A DNA stretch of 21,439 nt from an uncultured Lachnospiraceae bacterium (GTDB lineage: Bacteria > Bacillota_A > Clostridia > Lachnospirales > Lachnospiraceae), in NCBI GenBank assembly GCA_947177885.1, contig CAMWWF010000008.1, positions 1 through 21,439 of the forward strand, read 5' to 3'. Numbering within the stretch: position 1 is the first letter of the stretch; each line of letters begins with the position of its first letter. Below, one piece after another: positions 1 through 7,212 of the stretch. Under the pieces are notes generated by a model. That model worked only from the letters and a program-made list of their open reading frames with translations. It was not told where the DNA came from and ran no database searches. The position numbers and the translations under genes were made by a program.

Positions 1-153
1 GTGGAGACCACCGCCAACCGCATTATGGAAATCCTGCCCGGCGGCAGTATGATCGACAAGATCACTACTTACGACGAATATCTTGCCAGCGACGAAATGG
101 CGAGAAAGCGTACTGTTTTCACCGCAAATAAGGAAGAGGAAGAAGAATATTGA
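1..153 (+). CDS. ABC-F family ATPase, C-terminal end (partial)
   Basis: An open frame enters from the left edge and ends in TGA after 50 residues. The visible tail contains ANRIMEILPGG followed by MIDKITTYDEYL, which matches the region just after the second nucleotide-binding domain in YbiT-type ABC-F proteins (usual form: ANRIIEI, a glycine-rich turn, then TYDEYL). It ends in a glutamate-rich stretch (EEEEEY). ABC-F proteins are cytosolic, have two ATPase domains and no membrane part, and act on the ribosome; which subfamily this is cannot be decided from the tail. Only about a tenth of a normal ABC-F protein (roughly 520-640 residues) is present. The PHP-domain gene starts 41 bases downstream on the same strand, so they may share a transcript. 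The family call rests on a short motif, so confidence is moderate. Confidence 0.7.
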   Translation: METTANRIMEILPGGSMIDKITTYDEYLASDEMARKRTVFTANKEEEEEY

Positions 154-194
154 TGCGGTGCAATGGCAGGCGCTGATCACTCAAGGAGGGCGGC

Positions 195-1076
195 ATGAAA
201 GAAACAAGAGCCGTAGATCTGCATGTACATTCCAACCGTTCCGACGGTACCTGCTCTCCCACACAGCTTGTGGATCATGCTATGGAAAAGGAGCTTGCCG
301 CTTTCGCCCTGACCGATCACGATTCCGTGGACGGGCTGGAGGAAGCGCTCTCCTACGCGGAACAGCTTCGCAAAACACTTCCGCCTGAACAGGCGGAACG
401 TGTTCCGGAAGTGATCCCCGGCATTGAATTTTCCACGGAGTACCAGGGCAAAGATGTGCATATTGTAGGTCTCTATATCGATCATCATGACAGCAATTTT
501 CAAAAATATCTGCAGGACTTTGTGGCTTCCAGGATCAGCAGGAACCGGAAAATGTGCGAATTGCTCCAGGCTGCAGGCATAGATATCAGCTATGAAGCGC
601 TGTTGGCGGAATTTCCCGATGCCGTGATCACCAGGGCTCATTATGCGAAATACATGCTGGTTCACAATTATACCGGGAGCATGAACGAAGCTTTTCAACG
701 TTATATCGGGGATCGCTGCTCCTGCTATGTACCCAGAGAAAAGGTCACTCCCGAACAGGCGGTTGACCTGATCCTGCAGGCGGGCGGTATTCCCATTCTG
801 GCCCATCCCATCCTTTATCGTATGAGCGACGAGAGGCTGGAAATCCTGGTCTCCCGGTTGAAGGATGCGGGTCTTATGGGCATTGAAGCCATCTACAGTA
901 CTTACAATGCGGCGGAGGAGCGTCAGATCCGTCGGCTTGCCGAAGCTTATCAGCTCGTCATCAGCGGCGGATCTGATTTTCACGGCGGAAACAAACCGGG
1001 ACTGGATCTGGCCACAGGGTATGGCAAACTGTTTGTCCCCTATTCCGTGTTAGAAGAGATAAAGGAGTTGTTATGA
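195..1076 (+). CDS. PHP-domain metal-dependent phosphoesterase (YciV/TrpH/RNase AM family)
   Basis: The protein has 293 residues, a normal length for the family. PHP metal-binding motifs appear in order: DLHVHS at 8-13, LTDHDS with D41, H42, D43, GIEFS with E78, TRAH at 146-149, AHP at 203-205 and the closing SDFH with D261 and H263. Between residues about 100 and 180 lies the insertion typical of the YciV/TrpH group. Known members remove the 3'-phosphate from nucleoside 3',5'-bisphosphates or degrade short RNA from the 5' end using a trinuclear metal site; which activity this one has cannot be read from sequence. The ATG is preceded by a strong ribosome site (AAGGAGGG, 183-190). Its stop overlaps the start of the next gene (ATGA), so the two are probably translationally coupled. 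The family call is firm; the substrate is not known. Confidence 0.9.
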   Translation: MKETRAVDLHVHSNRSDGTCSPTQLVDHAMEKELAAFALTDHDSVDGLEEALSYAEQLRKTLPPEQAERVPEVIPGIEFSTEYQGKDVHIVGLYIDHHDSNFQKYLQDFVASRISRNRKMCELLQAAGIDISYEALLAEFPDAVITRAHYAKYMLVHNYTGSMNEAFQRYIGDRCSCYVPREKVTPEQAVDLILQAGGIPILAHPILYRMSDERLEILVSRLKDAGLMGIEAIYSTYNAAEERQIRRLAEAYQLVISGGSDFHGGNKPGLDLATGYGKLFVPYSVLEEIKELL

Positions 1077-3205
1077 TCACTATGAAAAAATATTTCTGGA
1101 TCAGAACCGGATTACTGTTGATCATCCTGATCTTTGCCGTCCTGGGCGGCAATTTTCTCTATACAGGGGCGGAAAACGCTTCCTCCCCGGATGCAACTTC
1201 GGATTCCATTCCTCTGAGCAGTGAACAGCTGCTGGTTCAGACCTTTTCTCCCGAACATGCCCGGGTCACCGCCATCTCTCTTGCGCTGCAGCCCCCCGCT
1301 CCCCTGACGCCTCAGTCCGTGATGTCGGGCCTTCCTGCCTCTATGTCGGCTGAATCCGGTGATCTCACGGTGATTCTGTCCGACCATGCCGCAGGTACAG
1401 AAATCTATCGCAGTACGGTTCCACTGAACGGTGTATCGGACGGCTGGTATCTCGCATTTCCCGTGAACTGTCGGCTGGACACGGGTGCCCAATATGACAT
1501 TTCCATCTATGCGGAAAATTATCAGGACGGAATGAATCCCTCCATCTATTTAATGTCTCAGACAGCTCCTATCCCCGAGATAACGGAGGGATTGACAAAA
1601 CTGCCCAGACGCGCTGATGGGGCAGGGACACAGACCGATGATCCCTCTGATACATCCGCAGCGCAGACCGGCAGTTCTGCCGACACCACCGGCTCTGTCG
1701 ATGCTCCCGGCGCGGTGGCGATACGGTTTACTTATGATGTTCTGGTGCCCTCCCGGCTTGCCGTATTTCTTACAGCCCTTGTCCTGATCCTGCTTTATAT
1801 GGCAGCCACTGCCCTCTTTTCCCGTAAAAAGAGCGACAAAAAAGCAGGAGAGATCACTCTTGGAAAATTCCTGGCGGTGCGGATCCGCAGGATTCCTCTG
1901 ATCCATATCCTGTTCTTTGCGGCCGTTACGGCAGCAGCCGTTATCCTTCGCATAGCTTTCTTTCCCGTAAAGAGTAACGACTATTACCTCTGCTTTGAAT
2001 CCTGGATCAGTGATATGCGCTCCTACGGCATCTGGGGCTCTTTGGGGCAGGACATAGGCGACTACCCGCCATTATATATCACACCGCTGACGCTTCTGTC
2101 CTTACTGCCCTTTGAACCTGCAGTCATCATCAAGCTGATGCCCTGTTTCTTCGATTTTGTCCTGGCTCTGATCTGTGTAAAACTGACCGGACAATTCGGC
2201 GTCACCGCACTCCATAAGAAACTGACACTTTACGCCTTGATCCTGCTGAATCCCCTGACGCTGCTGGATTCGGCGGCATGGGGACAATGCGACAGTATCT
2301 ACAGTTCCTTTGTCCTGCTGACACTGCTTGCCATATGCGTCGCAAGGCCCTGGAGCCCGGAAGCACCCGCAGATAAGAAGGGACGCTTCTGGAGATCAGG
2401 TGACGGGATATGCCTGCTCTTTGCCGTAGCGTTTTCCTTTAAATTACAGGCAGTATTCTTTCTTCCCATTCTATGTCTTCTGTGGATCCTGCAGAAACGG
2501 AATGTGTTAAAGCCCGCACAGCTGTTATGGATACCCATTGTATATACAATAAGCTGTATCCCCATGTACCTTGCAGGGCGAAGCCTGAAGGTAATGTTCA
2601 AAATCTACATGGGACAGGCTAACCGCAACTATGGCACGCTGACGCTGAATTACCCGAATCTCTACAGCCTGATAGGATCCTGGAGCGAAAATCTTTACGA
2701 CAGCTATTTTATATATGGTATGTTGTTGACCTTCCTGCTGCTGATCGTCCTCTTCTATCAGCTATACTGCCGCAAGGTAAAATTAGAGAGCCTGCTGCTC
2801 TGTAAGGTAACCTCCCTGTCCATCCTGACGATCTGTTTCTGCCTGCCCCTTGTTCACGAGCGGTACGCCTATGTGGCGGAGATGCTGTTATTCGTCATTA
2901 TGATAAAGGAGACAAAATATGTCAAAGCAGCTCTGACCACCATGTTCTGCACCCTTTTTACCTACTGTTCCTATCTGCTGCAGATGGAGCAGAGCTTTTC
3001 GGTATTGCCTGATCAGGTCATCGCGTTACTTCGTCTGGGTGTCATTGTCTATCTGGCAGGGGACATTTTCCAGACAGGGCAGCAGAAAAAACAGCGCGAT
3101 ATCGATTCGGAGAAATCACTCCCTGAAAAACGGGCACAGGAACAACAGATACGTTCCGGGAAGAAAAGAACAAAGAAGATCCATGGATCGGACACGAACG
3201 GATAA
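1073..3205 (+). CDS. Gpi18-like GT-C membrane glycosyltransferase
   Basis: This is a 710-residue polytopic membrane protein. A first membrane segment lies at about 9-29. An extracytoplasmic domain (about 30-228) follows, with a low-complexity Thr/Ser/Asp/Ala linker at 185-212, and then many hydrophobic segments from 229 onward. GT-C type signatures are visible: an acidic ND pair at 302-303 after a transmembrane helix, GDYPPLY at 329-335, WGQCDS at 403-408 (WGQxDS is the hallmark of the Gpi18-related COG5542 group) and HERYAY at 595-600. The last 40 residues are strongly charged and probably cytoplasmic. Such enzymes move a sugar from a polyprenyl-phosphate donor to an extracytoplasmic acceptor; the sugar and acceptor here are unknown. 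The start is the ATG overlapping the PHP stop, six bases after AAAGGAG (1061-1067); a second ATG at 1082 is too far from that site. It ends at a hairpin. Confidence 0.75.
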   Translation: MITMKKYFWIRTGLLLIILIFAVLGGNFLYTGAENASSPDATSDSIPLSSEQLLVQTFSPEHARVTAISLALQPPAPLTPQSVMSGLPASMSAESGDLTVILSDHAAGTEIYRSTVPLNGVSDGWYLAFPVNCRLDTGAQYDISIYAENYQDGMNPSIYLMSQTAPIPEITEGLTKLPRRADGAGTQTDDPSDTSAAQTGSSADTTGSVDAPGAVAIRFTYDVLVPSRLAVFLTALVLILLYMAATALFSRKKSDKKAGEITLGKFLAVRIRRIPLIHILFFAAVTAAAVILRIAFFPVKSNDYYLCFESWISDMRSYGIWGSLGQDIGDYPPLYITPLTLLSLLPFEPAVIIKLMPCFFDFVLALICVKLTGQFGVTALHKKLTLYALILLNPLTLLDSAAWGQCDSIYSSFVLLTLLAICVARPWSPEAPADKKGRFWRSGDGICLLFAVAFSFKLQAVFFLPILCLLWILQKRNVLKPAQLLWIPIVYTISCIPMYLAGRSLKVMFKIYMGQANRNYGTLTLNYPNLYSLIGSWSENLYDSYFIYGMLLTFLLLIVLFYQLYCRKVKLESLLLCKVTSLSILTICFCLPLVHERYAYVAEMLLFVIMIKETKYVKAALTTMFCTLFTYCSYLLQMEQSFSVLPDQVIALLRLGVIVYLAGDIFQTGQQKKQRDIDSEKSLPEKRAQEQQIRSGKKRTKKIHGSDTNG

Positions 3206-3220
3206 TATTTTCTTTCCGGA

Positions 3221-3273
3221 CAGCTCAGAAGCCTCATGCAGCAATGGCACTACTGCATGAGGCTTCTGAACTG
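3221..3273. terminator. Long hairpin between convergent genes, probable bidirectional terminator
   Basis: Bases 3221-3241 pair with 3253-3273, 21 positions with a single mismatch at 3224, around an 11-base loop (3242-3252). It lies between the end of the glycosyltransferase gene (+) and the end of the small acidic protein gene (-). On the plus strand it is followed by a loose T-rich stretch (AAAATTATCTTTT), not a clean U-tract, so termination is inferred from position and stem strength. The minus-strand side has no good U-tract. Confidence 0.6.
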
Positions 3274-3322
3274 CCAAAATTATCTTTTGCAGCGGAAACA
3301 GATAAAATGACAGCGGCCCCGC

Positions 3323-3586
3323 TCAGCCTTCCACGATCAGATATCTGCCGTCGCCGACCTCAAACACTTCATCGGCTTCCAGGATCGCATCGTCCGTAAT
3401 GCCTTCCGTGTCAATCCCTTCCTCTTCAAAATATTCAATGACTTCGTCAACAGAGTCCACTACAACAGCCATGCACTCTTCCAGATAATTTTCCGCTTCC
3501 TCCAGAGTCTCTGCCACCTCCTCAGGAAAAAGCTGCAGCTGATTCTCCAGAAAGCACTCCAAAACCGCATCATCAAATTCACGCAT
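3323..3586 (-). CDS. Small, extremely acidic conserved hypothetical protein
   Basis: The 87-residue product has 30 Asp/Glu, only two Arg, and no Lys or His, so its predicted charge is strongly negative. It has no membrane segment or signal peptide and two Cys (positions 11 and 38). The layout looks like alternating acidic helices with a hydrophobic core (AVVVDSVDEVIEYF) and a short C-terminal beta-like end (GRYLIVEG). I recall similar small Lachnospiraceae proteins sometimes labelled glyoxalase, but I see no glyoxalase metal motif and would not transfer that name. The start is supported by a very strong ribosome site (GGGAGGTGA, 3592-3600 on the plus coordinates). It has its own promoter (3685-3713), so it is not simply the last gene of the upstream operon. 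Function is unknown. Confidence 0.75.
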   Translation of the reverse strand: MREFDDAVLECFLENQLQLFPEEVAETLEEAENYLEECMAVVVDSVDEVIEYFEEEGIDTEGITDDAILEADEVFEVGDGRYLIVEG

Positions 3587-3603
3587 ACTTTCACCTCCCT
3601 TTC

Positions 3604-3623
3604 AAATGCCGGGCATGGCATTT
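3604..3623 (-). promoter_or_regulatory. Hairpin in the 5' leader of the acidic protein gene
   Basis: On the minus strand AAATGCC and GGCATTT can pair (7 bp) around a 6-base loop. The hairpin ends four bases before the ribosome-binding site of the gene at 3323-3586. It could modulate translation or RNA stability, but a short stem like this can also arise by chance. Confidence 0.35.
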
Positions 3624-3684
3624 TATTCCGTCTCCACACTCTGTTTCCCGCCTGTTCCGCTGTCAGGGGGCCATATTCAGTTAC

Positions 3685-3713
3685 ATCATAGTATGATTAT
3701 ATCCTTACGTCAA
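3685..3713 (-). promoter_or_regulatory. SigA-type promoter for the small acidic protein gene
   Basis: Read on the minus strand: TTGACG (3708-3713), a 17-base spacer, then TATGAT (3685-3690). Both boxes match five of six consensus positions and spacing is optimal. It starts only five bases downstream of the HAD phosphatase stop, giving the acidic protein its own transcript with a leader of roughly 90 bases. Confidence 0.75.
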
Positions 3714-3717
3714 CCCC

Positions 3718-4368
3718 CTATAAAAACTTTAGCACGTCCAAAGGGTGTCCGATGACCTCATCCGCATGATTCTCCTCCAGCTCCTGCCTGTCCCGGAAGC
3801 CCCAGAGCGCTCCCAGTGTAAATGCTCCTGCGCTTTTTCCGGTCTTCATATCCGTGGAGGTATCCCCCAGATAGAGCACATCCTCCGCCGTCAGTCCGAG
3901 CTGCTCCAGGATCTGAAATACCCCTTCGGGACTTGGCTTGATTGCCACATTGTCTTTCTGTCCCTGTATCACATCGAAATAATCCTTCCCGAAAAGTGTC
4001 TCGATCACATTTATCGTCTCCGCATGCGGTTTGTTGGAGAGCACCGCGATCTTCACCCGCTTTTCCTTTAAAGCGGCCAGAAGCTCCCGGATGCCGTCAT
4101 AGGGCACCACTTTGTACATACAGTTCTCCCGAAAGATTTTCTTATATTCGGCAAAAGCCGCATCAAAATGGATCCCCTCCTCATCACCGCCTGCGGCAAG
4201 CGCGCGTCTGACCAGGTTGGCAGCTCCGTCTCCCACGAAATACTTATACTGCTGCTCCGTAAAAGGTCCGTATCCGAATGCGGCCACCGCGCGGTCCCCG
4301 CAATACTTGATACTGTGAATAGAATCGGAAAGAGTTCCGTCCAGATCGAAAATAACTGCTTTTTTCAT
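3718..4368 (-). CDS. HAD-family hydrolase, phosphoglycolate phosphatase-like
   Basis: The protein is 216 residues, typical for the Gph/PGMB-like HAD group. HAD motif I is DLDGT at 8-12 (nucleophile D8, acid/base D10), motif II is the S111-N-K region after a hydrophobic strand, motif III includes K144-P145, and motif IV is GDTSTDMK with D169 and D173. An alpha-helical cap lies between residues about 15 and 85. Members remove phosphate from small phosphorylated metabolites in the cytosol; phosphoglycolate is the common default, but the substrate cannot be deduced. Its ATG overlaps the maf stop (ATGA at 4365-4368), so it is translationally coupled to maf, and together they look like a small metabolite-sanitation pair at the end of the operon. 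No terminator is evident after the stop. Confidence 0.85.
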   Translation of the reverse strand: MKKAVIFDLDGTLSDSIHSIKYCGDRAVAAFGYGPFTEQQYKYFVGDGAANLVRRALAAGGDEEGIHFDAAFAEYKKIFRENCMYKVVPYDGIRELLAALKEKRVKIAVLSNKPHAETINVIETLFGKDYFDVIQGQKDNVAIKPSPEGVFQILEQLGLTAEDVLYLGDTSTDMKTGKSAGAFTLGALWGFRDRQELEENHADEVIGHPLDVLKFL

Positions 4369-4967
4369 GATTCTGACAGCTCCTTTATCTCCTGATAAAG
4401 CCTCCCCACCGGAAGCCCTACCACATTATTATAGTCTCCTTCAATCCCCCTGACATACCTGGCGCAGAATCCCTGGATTCCGTATGCGCCCGCTTTGTCC
4501 AGAGGATCACCGGTATCGACGTACTCTGAAATCTCCGCCTCTGTCATGGGATAGAAGTGCACACAGGTCCGCTCGTGAAAGCTCCTCACCGTCCACCCTG
4601 ACGCTCCTGCAGCCCTGTACAGGAGCGTGACACCGGTATAGACCTCATGTTCCCGCCCCTGAAGACGCTCCAACATCCTGAAAGCATCTTCCGCGTCCGC
4701 CGGCTTCCCCAGAATGGCTCCGTCCAGTGCCACCACCGTGTCCGCTCCAATGACCAGAAGCGCGCCTTCCGCAGCCGCTTCCCGGTCACGAACCGGCTCC
4801 TCGGCAACCGCTTTCGCCTTCCCCCGGGACAGCTCCTCCACCACTCTGTCCGGTTCGGAAGAGGATATCTTCTCTTCCACATGACTGGTCATCACTTCAA
4901 AAGAAAGCCCGATCTGTTCCAGCAGCTCCCTTCTTCTGGGAGATGCGGAAGCAAGTATGATCCTCAT
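4365..4967 (-). CDS. maf: Maf-family nucleoside triphosphate pyrophosphatase
   Basis: The 200-residue protein has all Maf signatures: an N-terminal substrate loop ASASPRRRELL at 6-16, the catalytic strand GADTVV at 74-79 with D76, GKPADAEDAF at 87-96, and DKAGAYGIQG at 157-166 with K158. Maf proteins hydrolyse non-canonical or excess nucleotides to the monophosphate plus pyrophosphate; the DKAGAYGIQG form is the one seen in the dTTP/UTP (YhdE-like) group, so that specificity is a reasonable inference. The gene overlaps the upstream membrane-protein gene by four bases and the downstream HAD gene by four bases, so the three are probably translated in a coupled way. Length is normal and nothing is missing. 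Confidence 0.93.
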   Translation of the reverse strand: MRIILASASPRRRELLEQIGLSFEVMTSHVEEKISSSEPDRVVEELSRGKAKAVAEEPVRDREAAAEGALLVIGADTVVALDGAILGKPADAEDAFRMLERLQGREHEVYTGVTLLYRAAGASGWTVRSFHERTCVHFYPMTEAEISEYVDTGDPLDKAGAYGIQGFCARYVRGIEGDYNNVVGLPVGRLYQEIKELSES

Positions 4968-7198
4968 CTCTGTACCATTCCTTTCCGCGCGGTTATCCGC
5001 TGTCTCACTACATAAACCGCAATTCCCATTGCCGTGACCAGGGACACGATATCCGCGATCCGCCAGCCGTTCATACCCTTATACTCCACCTGCACAAAGG
5101 CTTCCTCTTCCGGCAGCCTGCAGGCCAGCAGTCTGCCCTGCGATACCGCCTCCACTTCCTGACCGTTCACCGTGATCTCATACCCCGGATAATAATACAG
5201 CGGGAACAACAGATACTCGTCCTCCTGCGGCTTTCTCTCAGGAGCCACATAAGTACTGATGTCGGTTCCCCTCTTTTGGTAATCGGAATACCGCACCGGT
5301 GTATCGTGCAATGTTTTGATATAATTCTCCGATGGCCCCACGGCCAGTTCGGTGAATTCAGGGAATTCCCTGTCATCATACATATACAGACTGTCGTACT
5401 CCATGTTTCCCTCCAGTGCCATTTCGTCGTTAAGAGAATCCATCTGCAATGAGATACTGTCAAAAAAGTACCACGCGCTGCATAACGCCACCGCCATATA
5501 TACCCCGAGGATCCAGTTTCTCCCGCCCGACTGAGACACGAAGGTGACAACTCCCACCGCGGACACCACACACAGGCACAGACTCGCGGTCCCCAGAAAG
5601 CGCCACGAATACTGCAGCGGAGTCGTCAGATCATGTAAGAAAGGATTTTCACCCACCGCCTCCCACGGAAACAGTGTGGAGGTCATCAGCAGCGATATTC
5701 CCCCGTAGACCAGACAATGCATTCCGAAAGAAAGTGTCCTTGAACGGGCCTTTTCCCTGTATACCGCCACAAGGAACAGAATGGCTCCCACCGCCAGGAT
5801 CCCGCCCACGGTGACAGGCATCTCCCCCTCCGTAGTCCCCTTCATCACAGCATTTCCGGTAGCGGAAGGAAACAGGGAAAACATCTGGGAAAAATACCCT
5901 TCATAGTTTGCCAGATAAAAATCCCATGCAAAACACAGCAATTTCTCCCCGCGAAAATACAGGAACGGTATCAGGAAACCCGCGTTCAGCAGACAGGTCG
6001 CCGCTGCCGCTTTTATCCCCGCCGCGATACGCCCTGCCAATTCTTTTCCGGGCGTTTTCCCGCGCACGCTTTTCACCAGCCATGCCACAGCTTCCAACAC
6101 CAGAAAGAGAACCGCCATCATGACTGACATAATGTGAGACTGCAATACACAGGTCACTCCCAGAGTCAGAAGATACCATTTCCTCCTATCCCCCCACAGC
6201 ACTTCATAGACGCCCCACAGCACCAGCGGAAGGAAGACCATCGCAAGTGTTTCCCCAAGAGCCGCCCTTAAATACGTATTGGTAAGACGGTACAGGGCAA
6301 AAGTGTACAGCGCACTGGCAGTGTATGCCATCTTCTCCGAACCGGTGATCCGTCTCACACCATAGAAAGTGAGCATCGCCGTGACCACATTCATGCACAC
6401 GACCAGCAGTTTATAACAGAGCATTACGGACACATCCAAAAACCGCGGGAGAACTGCCGGGTACAGAAACAGCTGCGGGTACATGGTAGCCGTCAGATTG
6501 CCGAACAGTTCCGTTTGCACCGGATTCAGCCTCACCGGGAATTCTCCGTTGCGAAGCCCCTGATACAGTCCCTCCATCCGGGCCAGATGAAACAGCATAT
6601 CATGCCCTTTCGGCAGAAAATCAGAATACATCGGAATACTGGCCGCCAGTCCCATTCCCACAAGAAGCAATGCGTTCTTATACTTTTCCACAGGCACATA
6701 CCACCCCAACAGCGCCATGCACAGTGCAGACAGGATGCAGACGGCGAACAGAAAATAATGATCCCTGTCCAACAGCTGCACTCTCTGGATCCTCACTTCC
6801 TCAAAGCATTCATCCGTCTGTTCCGGCCGGATACACACCCCGTAGGTTCCCTGCTCCAAATGTACATTCATCACAGCCACATCACGAATTTCCGCATTCA
6901 ATTCCGTTCTGGCGAATTCCACGCCCATGTGGTTTTCGGAATCCGCCAGCAGATCCGATGAGGCTACTGCAAAGGCTCCCTGCGATGCCCCGCTGTATGT
7001 GATCTTTACCTCATAGTCTCCCGCTTTTAAAAAGGGAATGGTCACTTCCGCCGGGTTGTACTCCACCCTCATGCGGTATATGTTCGGTTTGATCAGGAAA
7101 AAGATTCCCATGGTCAGTAACACAATAATGACCGCTTTATGGATCACTGTCAGCTTATAGTTTGCCTTGTACCTGTTTATCGTGTCTTTCTTTTTCAT
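4964..7198 (-). CDS. Large multi-pass membrane protein, PTPS-related/GT-C-like
   Basis: The 744-residue protein has a first membrane helix at about 19-39. An extracytoplasmic beta-rich domain (about 40-145) follows, then ten or more hydrophobic helices from 147, a second extracytoplasmic region (about 560-700) and a last helix near 710-732. After the second block of helices comes the short motif KGHDMLFHLARMEG (197-210; D200, H204, R207), then conserved-looking LNP and YPQLFLYPAVLPR stretches. This pattern resembles the membrane family called PTPS_related/YfhO-like and, more generally, GT-C glycosyltransferases with a catalytic Asp on the first extracytoplasmic loop. A role in building a surface polymer is inferred, not shown. 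Its start is 14 bases from the ppk1 stop, with AGGG/AGGA ribosome signals, and its end overlaps maf by four bases. Confidence 0.7.
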   Translation of the reverse strand: MKKKDTINRYKANYKLTVIHKAVIIVLLTMGIFFLIKPNIYRMRVEYNPAEVTIPFLKAGDYEVKITYSGASQGAFAVASSDLLADSENHMGVEFARTELNAEIRDVAVMNVHLEQGTYGVCIRPEQTDECFEEVRIQRVQLLDRDHYFLFAVCILSALCMALLGWYVPVEKYKNALLLVGMGLAASIPMYSDFLPKGHDMLFHLARMEGLYQGLRNGEFPVRLNPVQTELFGNLTATMYPQLFLYPAVLPRFLDVSVMLCYKLLVVCMNVVTAMLTFYGVRRITGSEKMAYTASALYTFALYRLTNTYLRAALGETLAMVFLPLVLWGVYEVLWGDRRKWYLLTLGVTCVLQSHIMSVMMAVLFLVLEAVAWLVKSVRGKTPGKELAGRIAAGIKAAAATCLLNAGFLIPFLYFRGEKLLCFAWDFYLANYEGYFSQMFSLFPSATGNAVMKGTTEGEMPVTVGGILAVGAILFLVAVYREKARSRTLSFGMHCLVYGGISLLMTSTLFPWEAVGENPFLHDLTTPLQYSWRFLGTASLCLCVVSAVGVVTFVSQSGGRNWILGVYMAVALCSAWYFFDSISLQMDSLNDEMALEGNMEYDSLYMYDDREFPEFTELAVGPSENYIKTLHDTPVRYSDYQKRGTDISTYVAPERKPQEDEYLLFPLYYYPGYEITVNGQEVEAVSQGRLLACRLPEEEAFVQVEYKGMNGWRIADIVSLVTAMGIAVYVVRQRITARKGMVQR

Positions 7199-7212
7199 AT
7201 TCCTGTCCCTGC

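Noticed and set aside
177..983. A 268-codon minus-strand open frame
   Set aside because: It is fully antisense to the PHP-domain gene, which has all metal ligands and a strong ribosome site.
3312..3323. AGCGGCCCCGCT palindrome at the end of the acidic protein gene as a terminator
   Set aside because: The stem is five base pairs with a two-base loop and overlaps the stop codon; the downstream T-rich stretch is loose. The larger hairpin at 3221-3273 is a better candidate.
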